Source: Ipomoea triloba (lineage: Eukaryota; Streptophyta; Magnoliopsida; Solanales; Convolvulaceae). Taken from it: a stretch of 64,000 bases of DNA. Location of the stretch: assembly GCF_003576645.1 (NCBI RefSeq), contig NC_044924.1, positions 25,385,757-25,449,756 on the forward strand, given 5' to 3'. The first letter of the stretch is position 1; each line of letters begins with the position of its first letter. This document shows positions 12,552-24,679 of the stretch, one piece after another. The position numbers were made by a program, and so were the translations under genes. The notes beneath the pieces were generated by a model that searched no databases, was not told the DNA's origin, and worked only from the letters and a program-made list of their open reading frames with translations.

Positions 12552-13399
12552 TGTTACCGATGTTGTTGAATGTCTCTAAAATTGCCTTAGATTCCCTCTT
12601 CCCTCACACACATTATATAATAATTGAGAAAAATTCAGGTAAAAACACATCCCTTATAAAAAGTGTGCACACATTCACACCCTCCATCTTAAGAAATCAA
12701 AAGTTAAGATACTACAATTACTAAATTTTAAGTCTACAATAATTATAAAATAAACATTGCTTTTAAAAGTTTTTTATAGTTATAAAATTGACCTGGTACG
12801 ATAGACCATCAAGCATTAATGAAGGTAATCTTGATGGACGGTCGAGATCAGTCCTCATCTTTTATCGAAAGACTTTGTTCTCATTTTATGTAGGATAACA
12901 TTTTTATAATTTTATGTAATTACAATGGCTTGACGATACATTTATAAATGTTTGACGTAATATTTAGAAACTCTTGTGATGACATAGAGATTAACATTTA
13001 TAAATGCTTGATAGTGCACATGTGAATGTTTGACGATGTATTTATAAATATTCGAGTCAAATACAACATCAAACATTTACATATATACCGTCAAGCATTC
13101 TAAATTACCAAATAAAATTTTTGGTCAAAACATCGAAAATTAAAGGTAATATCATGGACTCTCAAATTATACTCTGTACTTGTACTTCTCACATAAAAGT
13201 TTAATGTTGACACTTTCCTTGGACACACATGATGAAGATAATCTATCATATCTTGCCACGTTAGAAAGTAAAAGTAACGAAATAGAAATGAAGAGTCCAT
13301 GTAGTAGAACTCAAAATTAAATATTACCATTACAATAGTCCGGGTAGGGGACCCATTTCACATGTACGATGTATCAGTCTTTGTCCAACCTTTGGAATT
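12552..13399. other. AT-rich intergenic DNA, no gene seen
   Basis: There is no coding exon or complete transposon. Several short related motifs (CATTTATAAATG, TTTGACG, CAAGCATT) recur in both orientations between 12780 and 13100 and suggest an old fold-back element that I cannot bound. Confidence 0.5.
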
Positions 13400-13688
13400 C
13401 AAAGTCGGCAGGCTCTGATTATCCAATGGGCCATTCCAATAGAACCACTCACAAAAGTACAATCGTTAAGGCACAGCGTACACCAAAGGAACAAAAAGTA
13501 AAAACAAAAACAGAGAATCTTCTTCCATTACCTGTATACATTCTTTGGATTTTGAATTTTTTTTCCATTTTCATTATCATTATCTTCTTCTTTGCTGAGC
13601 TGCTCATACGGGGCTCACTACCATTATCAACAAACCAAGTGGAGGAGGGATTTGGATTTTGGGTGATCGAATTGCATCCTCCGATCCG

Positions 13689-13726
<38 letters not shown>

Positions 13727-13787
13727 GCCATTTTGGGTAGCTTATCGATCATCTATCTCCGCCGTGCCGTGCGGGGCGTCTGACAAA
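13400..13787 (+). promoter_or_regulatory. Promoter and 5' leader of LCB2 copy 1
   Basis: This block is clearly homologous to the sequence upstream of the second LCB2 gene (60600-60960). Shared pieces are GGGCCATTCCA, the AACCACTCACA block, a GAGAATCTT segment, and TTTGGATTTTGGGTGA shortly before the start codon. A CT microsatellite at 13692-13724 lies in the presumed 5' UTR. Conservation between paralogues marks this as the inherited promoter/leader. The transcription start is not determinable. Confidence 0.65.
13692..13724. repeat. CT microsatellite in the LCB2-1 leader
   Basis: A pure CT run begins about 95 bp upstream of the ATG. The second paralogue has only a short CTCTCTCT at the matching place (about 60832-60842), so the tract expanded in copy 1 or contracted in copy 2. 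Confidence 0.9.
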
Positions 13788-15947
13788 ATGGTTGAAATCC
13801 CGTATTTTGCGGCTTTGACCACCTTCTTCAGCTACGTACTCCTCTTCGCATTCGGCCATTTTCGCGACTTCTTCAGGAAAATCTTTGATTGGTGGCATCC
13901 CACCACCGATCTTCAGGTACCTTTTACTACGTATTTGTTTACGGCTTTCTAGTGGCGGAGTCAACCTCCAACTTCCATGGGTCAACAAATATACAACATA
14001 ACTTTGTACTACTTACTCTATTACAAATGTAATATCAGTTCATAACTACTCAAACACACCCCATTATCCACGTGAGAGTGTATATCGGGACACAAAATCT
14101 TTGGTCACACTAGTTACTTAAAAGAAGTTAAGATAGAAACTATGATACTCATTATATGTTCAATTTTTTAAAACACATCTCATTATTCACCCCAACCCTT
14201 TAAGAAATAGTAATAAATCTCGTGATTAATATTGGTATGATTTGTTTCAAAACAATTATGAATATGAAATAATTGTACAGTAGAAAGTATCTCATGCGCT
14301 CTCATCTATCAGTAAAATATTACGAGCTAAAGGTGAATTTAAGTCCCTAAAGTATAAAAGGTAAAAGTCAAAAGAAAATATAAAAGTATATTACACAAAA
14401 GACAAGTACTTAATAAAATTTATACCATCAACACAACTTTTATTCTAATTAAGGTGAAATATAATACTTATGTTAGTAAATATTATTAGAATATCCCTAG
14501 CGTCTCTTTGTTGGTAGTTATATATTGGTAAGATAAGATGCGCGCGTAGATATAGAATTGAATTTTGAAGATTTTTTCCTGTGTTGCTGCTTATGCTAGG
14601 GATATGCACCGATCTGCCTAGGGCTTGAGGATTTCTATATTCGCCGATTGTATCATCGGATTCAGGTATAGATTCATTATCTTTTGATTTATATATAATG
14701 TTAGTTTAATGTGGTATTGTTGATTGATCGAACTGGCCAATGAATGAATTACATACGTGATTGAGGAATGAATAGCTATAGTTCACAAAGATTGAAATGG
14801 AAACCAGACTTCATTTGCATAAATTATGCTATGTGTTTAGGTTTAGGACAATGTTGAAGAGACAAAACAATGGATTTATGATTTGTCTTCCCGTCCCTGA
14901 GAATATGAATCACTTTGCATTTTGGTGCTTCTCAGTTCTCATTATCTATATTCTAGTTATTTAAGAGTTGTAAGGTTAATTGACTGTTATTATTTTTATA
15001 CAATCAATTTTTTATAGGACTGTTTTGGACGACCAATTTGTAGTCCTCCGGATGCTTGGTTTGATGTGGTGGAGCGTGTGTCCAATGACAATAATAAAAC
15101 TCTAAAGTGAGTGAGTATCTATTTTCCATTTATGGTTAAATATCTCATCTTTTGAAGGTAGCAAACTATATCATGGAATAGAGTCCATGTTACGTCATGG
15201 ACCCAAATTTATAAAATAAAAAATAAAAATACTTCGTAATAATACTATGACCTTGTTTGGAATCAGCGGTTAGCGGATTATGTTAGCGGTTAGCGAATAA
15301 CGGGTTGTCTTAGTGAATTTGACCAACAGATTGTATCAGCGATTTATAAAAAGATTTTTGATAAAATTAGATATTTAGATTATCGGTTAACATTTAAAAT
15401 GACATAATAATAATATTATTATTATTATTATTTAACAAAAAATAATTTTTTACATGAAAAAATTTAATTTATTTTTTAAAATGAAAAAATAAACATAAGG
15501 GAAGCCGAACGATTTCCCTTAATTTTGTCACTGGGCAAGCATAAGAGCATCATTAGCAATGTTTTTTCAAAGTTTTTGGGACAGTGAATGTACACTTGGA
15601 AGAGAGAGAAATGAGGTGAGAGAGGAAATTGGTTGGCCTGCAAGAAGAGGTGCTTGGAACAGTAAATAGGAAGCACTGACTTCAAAATAGATTCTCGCAT
15701 AAGCCGCGTGGGTTGCAACATGTGCGCCTAGCGGGCGCGTGCACTGCGCTCCTGACATTTACTTTATTTATCTTTTTAAAAATTAGATTTGTTTTTTTAT
15801 TTTTTTTCTTCCTTCTGATTTTCTCTTTTCTAATCACACTTACAAGAAACTTTTTAAAAACCACAAAAAAACTCCACTATTATTATGCTCTAAGGAGCCA
15901 AAAATGGCACCAATGGCTCTAAAGTATACATCTTTAATAAATAAATA

Positions 15948-15986
<39 letters not shown>

Positions 15987-18900
15987 TATAGAGAGAGAGA
16001 GAGATAGAGAGATTTTGGAAAAAAAAATTCTTTCCCCAAAACACTGTTTTCAGCATTTTGGAGCAAACTGTCGCTCCAAACCGCTGAATTACCAAACATA
16101 ATTTTTGACGTTTTGACTGTCAAAACGTTAAAAATAACAAATCCGTCATTTACCAAACAAACGTGAAAAATAACAAATTTGTCAATCTACTAAACAAGTC
16201 TTATAACCAATAGTATCATAAAAATGTAACTTCATATATAATCATTCCAGTAATTATAAAAAATGACATCAATTGATGTTTAAATATATTATTCTTTATC
16301 CTTTTTATATGTAGACAATCCAGTTTCTTATTTCTGAATATTTAATTTGTTTGAAAGCCAATGAATTGAATATATGTATGTATAATGCAGGCGTACGACG
16401 AAAGTTAGAAGGTGCCTTAACATGGGATCATATAATTATCTTGGTTTTGGTGCATCTGATGAATATTGCACCCCTCGCGTAATTGACTCACTCAAAAGAT
16501 TTTCGCAAAGTACTTGTAGTAGCCGTGTTGACGGAGGTGCCCTTCATTTTCTCAAACCTCTAACTTTGTTCTAACTTTTAACATTTCAGTTTTTGGCTAA
16601 TAATTATGTTAAACTGAGCCAAAGTTATAATTTTGCAGGAACGGTGTCGTTACACACTGAATTGGAGGAATGTGTTGCTAATTTTGTTGGTAAACCTGCT
16701 GCTATTGTTTTCGGCATGGGCTATGCTACAAATTCCACTGTTCTTCCTGCCTTGATTGGAAAGGTATCCATCCTAGCTTGATTAGTAATAGTATGCACTA
16801 AATATTGACATATGGCTCCGTGAGGCTTAGCGTAATGATTTGTCACATGACTTAATATCACGACTGGAAAATATGAATGAAAAAAAGACTCGATGAGGGA
16901 ATGTGTAAATTGGAAGGAATGTGTAAATTGAATCTCTTGTGCGAAGACTAAAGTCTAACCAGTAAGCTGATTGCATGACTCACCTTTGTAATGGCTCTAA
17001 GAGCTAGCCCTGTGAATTTATGATTAGTATGAATGTATGATAAAATCGAAATCATTTAAGTATTAAAAAAATAAATAAAAAGTTTAGTGTATCAACCCTC
17101 ACTTTATGATCATTTGCAGGGAGGATTGATAATTAGTGATTCTCTAAACCACAACTCTCTCATTAATGGAGCCCGAGGGTCTGGAGCTACTATTCGTGTA
17201 TTCCAATATAACAGTAAGTTCTTTTTAAAGAAAAAAAGTTATATCTTTAGCCCCTAAGTTATATACAAGTTTCGATTTAATTCCTTACTTATGATTGTAT
17301 TCATTTTTTTACCCCTTAATTATGAGTGAAGTGGAGAGTTTGGTTCCCGATGTTAGGTTTAGTTTCCATCTTTAAAGATTTTTAATTTTCCGTCAAAGTG
17401 ATGAAAACTTGACGTCGAGGACTAAACGTGCTACTTCGCTCATAACTGAGGGATAAAATATAGATACGGTCATAACTGATGGACTAAATCGTCGATATGG
17501 ATATAACTTAGCAGAAATAAAAAATGTCATTTAAAAAAAAAATATTTTGTGTGATATGAAGCACCCTCCCATTTGGAGAAAGTTTTGAGAGAACAAATTA
17601 GTGAAGGGCAACCGAAGACGCACAGGCCGTGGAAGAAGATCATTGTTGTAGTGGAGGGCATGTACAGCATGGAAGGCGAACTTTGCAAGCTTCCAGAGAT
17701 TGTTGCCATATGCAAGAAATACAAGGTATATATATAGTATTTGGGTGAGGAAACTTATAAGCCTACAATAATAAAATCATCTTGTTGTTGTTGTTGCAGG
17801 CATATGTTTATTTGGATGAGGCTCATAGCATTGGAGCAATAGGCAAAACTGGGAAGGGTGTGTGTGAGCTCTTAGGAGTTGACACTGCAGATGTGGATAT
17901 CATGATGGGGACTTTCACCAAATCCTTTGGATCATGTGGGGGTTATATAGCAGGATCCAAGGTGGGTTTTTTTTTTCTCTGTCATATCTGTTAGATCATG
18001 CGTTTATCACTATATCAAAAATTATAATAGTGAAGGCGCAATTTTATTTTCTTATATAGCCACATGTTCAAGAGACAAGGTGTTGGACTTGACCCTTTAG
18101 GCCTCTACCAAATTGATACCACTTGTTAGGATTAAACAATTACCATTATGCTAAAAGCTATACCTAATAGCGAAGGCACAGTATATTGTCACATTTTCAA
18201 GAGTTAAGGTGCTGGACTTAGCCCTTCAGGCCTTTGCCAAATGATACTCCTTGTTAGGATCAACGTTTACTACTACGCCGAAAGTTATAGCAGGTAACGA
18301 ATGTGTGACTTTATTTCTATGGCCACATTTTTCAGAGAGCAGAGTATTAGACTTGGCCTTTCAGGCTTCAGCCCAACTGATATACTTGTTAAGATCAAAC
18401 CCTTACCATATAACTCATAGCGAAGACATAACTGTATTTCATTATACAATCACATTTTCAAAAATTAAAGTGCGATCCCCAACCACCTTATGCTGGACTT
18501 GGCGTTCCTTGATCCTCCGCACAACAATATCTATGCACACAACACTGTTACCAAATCCACATCAGTTTAAGCAGTGTTTGATATCACAATTCAGGAATTG
18601 ATTCAATATCTCAAGTACACATGCCCTGCTCATTTCTATGCAACATCAATATCGCCTCCTGCTGCCCAACAAATAATTTCTGCCATAAAAGTTATCAGTG
18701 GAGAAGATGGGTCTTCCAGAGGTAATTAAGCAAAATTTCAACCTGGCCATCAGCTCCCACCCATCTCACTACTTAAACTTATATATGCTTAATAATACAC
18801 ATACAGGATCTGAAAAGCTAGCACGTATACGTGACAACAGCAACTTTTTCCGCTCAGAACTGCAGAAAATGGGGTTCGACGTCCTAGGAGACCAGGACTC

Positions 18901-19853
18901 CCCTGTCATACCCATCATGCTCTACAATCCTGCCAAAATACCTGCCGTTTCAAGAGAATGTCTCAAACAGAATGTGAGTTTATATATATATATATATATA
19001 TTAGATTTCGAGTTAATACTCAATTTAGTCATCAATTATAGTATATATATATATATATATATTAGATTTCGAGTTAATACTCAATTTAGTCATCAATTAT
19101 AGTAATTTTTCTAGATTTAGTCTCTTTGTGTTTAATTAGGTCATCGACTTTGGTATTGAGTACTCAGCGGTTAGAATCAAGAATTAAATCGAGAAATATT
19201 ACTAGTCGGGAACAGTCACTAACTTACGTAAAACTACTATAGTCGATGATTAAATTGAGTATTAATAGAGATAAAATTATCAAGCTATCTTAACAGATGA
19301 CTCAATTGAGTAAAACTATCAAAGTTAATGACCTAATTAAGCACAAAAGGTCGTGTAGGACTAAATTAAAAAAACAACTATAGTCAATGATTAAATTGGG
19401 TATTACTGCCAAAGACCTTGTAGTCTAGTGGCACCCGCATTTCCACATGGGAGGGGTGGGTTCGAGCCTAATGGAGAGGTAGTACTGGCTCTTTGTGCTT
19501 CATTTGGTTGAGAAAGTAACTATGAACATCGTCAATAGTACTCAAAAAAAAAAATTGAGTATCACTCGGTAACTCGTTATATTTTCCATTAACTCTTCCA
19601 ATTTTATGATGGGACTAACCTTAAATAATATTGATAGATAGCTGTGGTGATGGTTGGTTTTCCTGGTGTTCCTCTGCTGTTGGCCAGAGTTCGCATATGC
19701 ATTTCAGCTGCTCACACAAGGGAAGATCTTCTCAAAGCATTAGAGGTTATCAGCACAATTGGTGATCTGGTAGGCATAAAATACTACCCTGCTACTGTTA
19801 CTGCTAAGCCCAAGAAACATCAGATAGAAGAAAACAGACTAAAGCTTGAGTGA
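13788..19853 (+). CDS. LCB2: Serine palmitoyltransferase LCB2 subunit, complete gene, copy 1
   Basis: Eleven exons: 13788-13916, 14600-14665, 15018-15106, 16391-16536, 16639-16763, 17120-17213, 17562-17725, 17800-17961, 18595-18721, 18807-18973 and 19638-19853. All junctions are GT-AG and in phase, giving 494 residues (Arabidopsis LCB2a has 489). It is the PLP-dependent catalytic subunit that, with LCB1, condenses L-serine and palmitoyl-CoA to 3-ketosphinganine in the ER membrane, the first step of sphingolipid synthesis. An N-terminal membrane segment spans about residues 8-24. Also visible are LGSYNYLGF in slightly altered form (LNMGSYN), YLDEAHS (Asp277, His280), and the PLP lysine in [12 protein letters not shown] (Lys312). 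Oddities: Cys in GRPICSPP, Tyr215 where the paralogue has His, MYSMEG rather than IYSMEG, and an exon 7 acceptor without a pyrimidine tract. It is open and probably expressed, but constraint may be relaxed. Confidence 0.95.
15540..15893. mobile_element. MITE in LCB2-1 intron 3
   Basis: The left end AAGAGCATCATTAGCAATG and the complement of the right end (TAGAGCATAATAATAGTGG) form imperfect inverted repeats, followed by T-rich/A-rich arms. Length is about 350 bp without coding capacity, the same GAGCAT-type class as the element at 6562. It is absent from intron 3 of the second LCB2 gene, so it inserted after the duplication. Confidence 0.55.
15950..16004. repeat. TA and GA microsatellites in intron 3
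   Basis: A TA run is followed by a short GA tract, downstream of the intronic MITE. Together with flanking transposon-like DNA it accounts for the 1.28-kb length of this intron, compared with about 195 bp in copy 2. Confidence 0.85.
17985..18515. repeat. Degenerate tandem repeat, about 130-bp period, in LCB2-1 intron 8
   Basis: Four diverged units are recognisable from recurring anchors: CTTGTTAGGAT-like motifs near 17989, 18122, 18248 and 18386, GGACTTRRCCYTTCAGGC-like motifs (for example 18217 and 18352), and CACATTTTCAAGAG-like motifs. The units fill most of the 633-bp intron 8. I do not recognise a named family. Confidence 0.65.
18977..19103. repeat. Tandem duplication with TA tract in LCB2-1 intron 10
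   Basis: A unit of about 60 bp, made of a TA run followed by TTAGATTTCGAGTTAATACT and the CAATTTAGTCATCAATTATAG segment, is present twice just after the exon 10 donor at 18974. Confidence 0.85.
19391..19565 (+). mobile_element. tRNA-derived SINE in LCB2-1 intron 10
   Basis: The body at 19404-19552 has A-box-like GTAGTCTAGTGGC and B box GGTTCGAGCCT, then TGCTTCATTTGGTTGAGAAA and an A10 tail. It is a sister of the SINE at 12399. Flanks ATTGGGTATTACT (19391-19403) and ATTGAGTATCACT (19553-19565) form a 13-bp TSD with two mismatches. Sense orientation relative to the host gene. Confidence 0.85.
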
Positions 19854-20654
19854 ATACTCCTCAAACACCACCTTTTCTTTAGCAAGACTATCAGTTGCTG
19901 TTGAAATGTCACTGCCTTACATGGAGTTAGTCATATTTGATTTTAAGATTTGTCAAATTTTGTTTGTGTACAGCAAAATCGATATTTGTCAAATCGTCAA
20001 TAGCCTTGTTTGATAAATGATGGATCACTAAAAACTTCAATGAATTTGCTAATTTTAAGTCAAAACACCAAAATTATTGATTAGTAATCAGGGGTTAAAC
20101 ACGGCAAAATGCAAATAGCGACATTTGGGGGAGCCAATTTGGGACAAACATAAATACAAAGGGGAGACCACCTATATGGGACAAAACATAAATACAAAGG
20201 GGAGCCAATTTAGCTTCCCTTTGTATTGTATTGTTTTCTTTTAAATAATACTACTACTATTATTATTGTTGTTGTGTGTTGTAATAATGTCTTTATAGGT
20301 ATTTTTACACATCAACTACTAATATCAAACATGTAATTTTAACAAATACTAAGTATCTTTTTATAAATTTTTGGAAAAATTATAATTATGTCCCTTACAA
20401 ATATGTCAATTATCAATGTCACCACTGAATTATTAGTGGTGTAAATGTTACCCCTTTATTTTCAAAATGTAACATATATTTCATGTTGATACAAAATTTG
20501 TGATCTAATTTTTTAAAATAAATTTTCATATGTTGAAGATGTTAACTATGATGAAATAGGAATGCAAAATAGATGGGTTTATACGTTGTGATGAGATAGG
20601 AATGCAAAATGGTCTGGTTTGATGAGATGGGAATGCAAAATGGTTTGTATGTGG
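19854..20654. other. 3' flank of LCB2-1, no gene
   Basis: AT-rich intergenic DNA. A GATGGGAATGCAAAATGG-like motif occurs three times between 20548 and 20645. The stretch around 20380-20480 (ATTATTAGTGGTGTAAAT) recurs near 35830. No coding evidence. Confidence 0.5.
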
Positions 20655-20675
20655 CTTGTTGAAACGATTGTTTTT

Positions 20676-22307
20676 TTTTTTTTTTTTTTTTTTTTTTTCT
20701 ATAGGGTGAGGTGTATATGTGTGGATGTGGTAATGATAAAACGAAGAGTCTAAACTCCCCGAGTGTCGGTCTCGAAGGAGGAACGTCGGAAGTTTGCTAT
20801 TCTTTCAATCGAATGAATGCGTGATGAGACGTGTGAGGTTGTTGAGGGCGGTGAATGACATTTAGGAAATGTAAGTGTGCAAGAGATAACTGAAATCAAA
20901 GTAACAAATAATAATAAATAAGGGAATGAATTGTGCTTGTCTATGTTGCCTCATTGTGTGTCTCAAGTAGTGGTCTAATGATTCAATTGTGTTGGCTATT
21001 TAAGAGTGTGTTATCTTAGTCCTTTTCCACCTTTGTGTACTAGGGCTTCTTAGGCTTAGGAGTACCATTTGGCAACCAAAAGCCCTAAGAGACATTTTAT
21101 CAAACACCTAGGCTGCACACTTTCCTACTATTCCCCATCATGGAATTCCATAGGATCTAAGATTGCAAAAAGCTACAACTTAACTCAAATCAATACCATG
21201 ATAGAGTCAAGGTCTCAATCTCTCAATAGATTGGCCAAATCTACACAAGATTTAATCAAACCAACAATCAATAAACAATAATAGATCTTCCAACATCAAA
21301 TAAATCAAATCCACAATAAGAAATAGGATCTTCACACTAAGCAAGCATAGATTCACACAACTCAATCCCTAGATAGAAATAGCTAAACATAATCATAGAT
21401 TCAAGATCATAAACCAATTCAATCTAAGAACAAGAAATGTAAATAGAAATAAGATTCAAATAGATATCACCTAGTAAATGAAATTGTAGTCTTCAATCCA
21501 AGCTTCACTTCTTCATTCACAAAGGAAATGTAAAACTAATCTAAGAATGGAAATTTTGGGAACTTCTTGTTCGAGAAAATCCTCTCTGACAATCGGAAAT
21601 ACAAGAAATTGGAAAACAAAACCAAAAACAAATTACAAGGAAATTATAATCCACGTAGGATTAAACAATTACAAATGATGAAGGTACCATGCTGGGTTGA
21701 GTGGTCTTGAAAGTTGACGGGTGAGCTATATAAACTTCAGGGAGGTTGGAAGCACGAGTCGTGTTGTCACTAGCCTTAAAACCTTATTTACCGCCTCCCG
21801 GGGTGCTGGAGCGTTGCGGCCTAGGTTTCCCAGGATAAAACGTGCTACGATCCGCCGTTTGAGCACACAAACTTGGACCCGGCGAACTAAAACCGTGGGA
21901 TGAACGCAGATGGCTTGAAGGAAGGATAAACAGAGTTTTGAGGGAGAAAGTGTTTCGTAGGTGTGTTCTGTGTAGCTTGTTTCAAATCAACTGCTTACCA
22001 ACGAATATATAGTGAAGGATGGGATCATAGCATTAAATCTGGCATTTAATTCCCATTCGTAACCTCCACCCACTAGCAGCCTATTTACACCCACTACTAA
22101 TCCATTTAATCAAGAAATAAACTCTGAAATAATGATTGGAATTAATCATATTAATTCCGTAATATTAAGAGTTATTTCTGAACGGATCCAGTGGGTGAAC
22201 GGTCGCAATCGAGAGGTCACCAAAGTCGCTGTTCGAGACATCATTCATATCTGCGTACCTTCGAGACATAGCCCGTGCCGCGAGATATCGAGAAGTGCTA
22301 GCTTCGA
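20676..22307. repeat. Exact 1,632-bp duplication, copy 1 (likely redundant contig end)
   Basis: Every base compared matches 22309-23940 at an offset of 1633. The copy contains the left part of solo LTR B plus the first 740 bp of the copia LTR. It stops in the middle of that LTR immediately before the single N at 22308. Confidence 0.9.
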
Positions 22308-22308
22308 N
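22308..22308. other. Single ambiguous base marking an assembly junction
   Basis: The only N in the window. Left of it the sequence is inside the copia LTR (GCTAGCTTCGA). Right of it the sequence restarts at the poly-T tract of solo LTR B. Confidence 0.97.
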
Positions 22309-23940
22309 TTTTTTTTTTTTTTTTTTTTTTTCTATAGGGTGAGGTGTATATGTGTGGATGTGGTAATGATAAAACGAAGAGTCTAAACTCCCCGAGTGTC
22401 GGTCTCGAAGGAGGAACGTCGGAAGTTTGCTATTCTTTCAATCGAATGAATGCGTGATGAGACGTGTGAGGTTGTTGAGGGCGGTGAATGACATTTAGGA
22501 AATGTAAGTGTGCAAGAGATAACTGAAATCAAAGTAACAAATAATAATAAATAAGGGAATGAATTGTGCTTGTCTATGTTGCCTCATTGTGTGTCTCAAG
22601 TAGTGGTCTAATGATTCAATTGTGTTGGCTATTTAAGAGTGTGTTATCTTAGTCCTTTTCCACCTTTGTGTACTAGGGCTTCTTAGGCTTAGGAGTACCA
22701 TTTGGCAACCAAAAGCCCTAAGAGACATTTTATCAAACACCTAGGCTGCACACTTTCCTACTATTCCCCATCATGGAATTCCATAGGATCTAAGATTGCA
22801 AAAAGCTACAACTTAACTCAAATCAATACCATGATAGAGTCAAGGTCTCAATCTCTCAATAGATTGGCCAAATCTACACAAGATTTAATCAAACCAACAA
22901 TCAATAAACAATAATAGATCTTCCAACATCAAATAAATCAAATCCACAATAAGAAATAGGATCTTCACACTAAGCAAGCATAGATTCACACAACTCAATC
23001 CCTAGATAGAAATAGCTAAACATAATCATAGATTCAAGATCATAAACCAATTCAATCTAAGAACAAGAAATGTAAATAGAAATAAGATTCAAATAGATAT
23101 CACCTAGTAAATGAAATTGTAGTCTTCAATCCAAGCTTCACTTCTTCATTCACAAAGGAAATGTAAAACTAATCTAAGAATGGAAATTTTGGGAACTTCT
23201 TGTTCGAGAAAATCCTCTCTGACAATCGGAAATACAAGAAATTGGAAAACAAAACCAAAAACAAATTACAAGGAAATTATAATCCACGTAGGATTAAACA
23301 ATTACAAATGATGAAGGTACCATGCTGGGTTGAGTGGTCTTGAAAGTTGACGGGTGAGCTATATAAACTTCAGGGAGGTTGGAAGCACGAGTCGTGTTGT
23401 CACTAGCCTTAAAACCTTATTTACCGCCTCCCGGGGTGCTGGAGCGTTGCGGCCTAGGTTTCCCAGGATAAAACGTGCTACGATCCGCCGTTTGAGCACA
23501 CAAACTTGGACCCGGCGAACTAAAACCGTGGGATGAACGCAGATGGCTTGAAGGAAGGATAAACAGAGTTTTGAGGGAGAAAGTGTTTCGTAGGTGTGTT
23601 CTGTGTAGCTTGTTTCAAATCAACTGCTTACCAACGAATATATAGTGAAGGATGGGATCATAGCATTAAATCTGGCATTTAATTCCCATTCGTAACCTCC
23701 ACCCACTAGCAGCCTATTTACACCCACTACTAATCCATTTAATCAAGAAATAAACTCTGAAATAATGATTGGAATTAATCATATTAATTCCGTAATATTA
23801 AGAGTTATTTCTGAACGGATCCAGTGGGTGAACGGTCGCAATCGAGAGGTCACCAAAGTCGCTGTTCGAGACATCATTCATATCTGCGTACCTTCGAGAC
23901 ATAGCCCGTGCCGCGAGATATCGAGAAGTGCTAGCTTCGA
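22309..23940. repeat. Exact 1,632-bp duplication, copy 2 (contiguous with the rest of the copia LTR)
   Basis: Identical to 20676-22307, but here the sequence runs on without a break into the remainder of the copia LTR. This copy is therefore the structurally correct one. Confidence 0.9.
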
Positions 23941-24648
23941 GACATCGCACTGCAACGAGACATCAAATTGGTCCGCGAGACATCAAACGCGCGCGCCGAC
24001 CCGGGATGCGCGATATCGCCCTCGTACACGACTTGGTTCGAGACACTGGACTACCTCTCGAGAGGTCAGTTCATTTGATGTCTCGAACGAGAGATCAGTT
24101 CGATCTCATGTGGTCTGAGATGGAAAACTCGTTCGAAAGGTCAGTTCATTTGATGTCTCGAACGAGAGATCAGTTCGATCTCATGTGGTCTGAAATGGAA
24201 AACTCGTTCGAAAATATGGCATATTTTTCGGACAACATTCGTGCCCGCAGGTGCCGGCGCACACGAGTTCAAGCCTTTCGAACTCATTTTGGGATTTGAT
24301 TTGCACCCCCCCCCCTGCGCGCGAGAGAGAGCATCTATGCTATACAAGTTAATTAGTCATAAAAAGACTCTTGTATATATAGTGGTGCAAAGGTTCATTC
24401 CAAACCAATGTGGGACAAAGCTACTTAAGCTTTTCCACACTTGAATTCCATCTCAAATGGGTCTACTTTGAGAATCAATTTCTCATTCACCCATTATCCA
24501 TTTTGAGCGTATAATATATCGATCTCTTCGTCTAAGAACGAAGAACCCGAATCCACTTTGACCCGACTCAAAATCGGAAGTGGACCCACATATATTTATA
24601 CCACAAAATGGCCACTTAAAATGCCATTTTTAGTGCTATTTTCCAACA
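23201..24648 (-). repeat. Copia 3' LTR
   Basis: In element orientation it begins TGTTGGAAAATAGC and ends TTTTCTCGAACA. It is about 90 bp longer than the 5' LTR, mainly because of an internal tandem duplication of about 75 bp at 24065-24210 (unit GGTCAGTTCATTTGATGTCT and onward). Repeated CGAGACATC motifs lie at 23870-24000. A C10 run occurs at about 24306. Confidence 0.93.
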
Positions 24649-24679
24649 ATCCCCCACATGAATGAAAATGATTTTCAAG

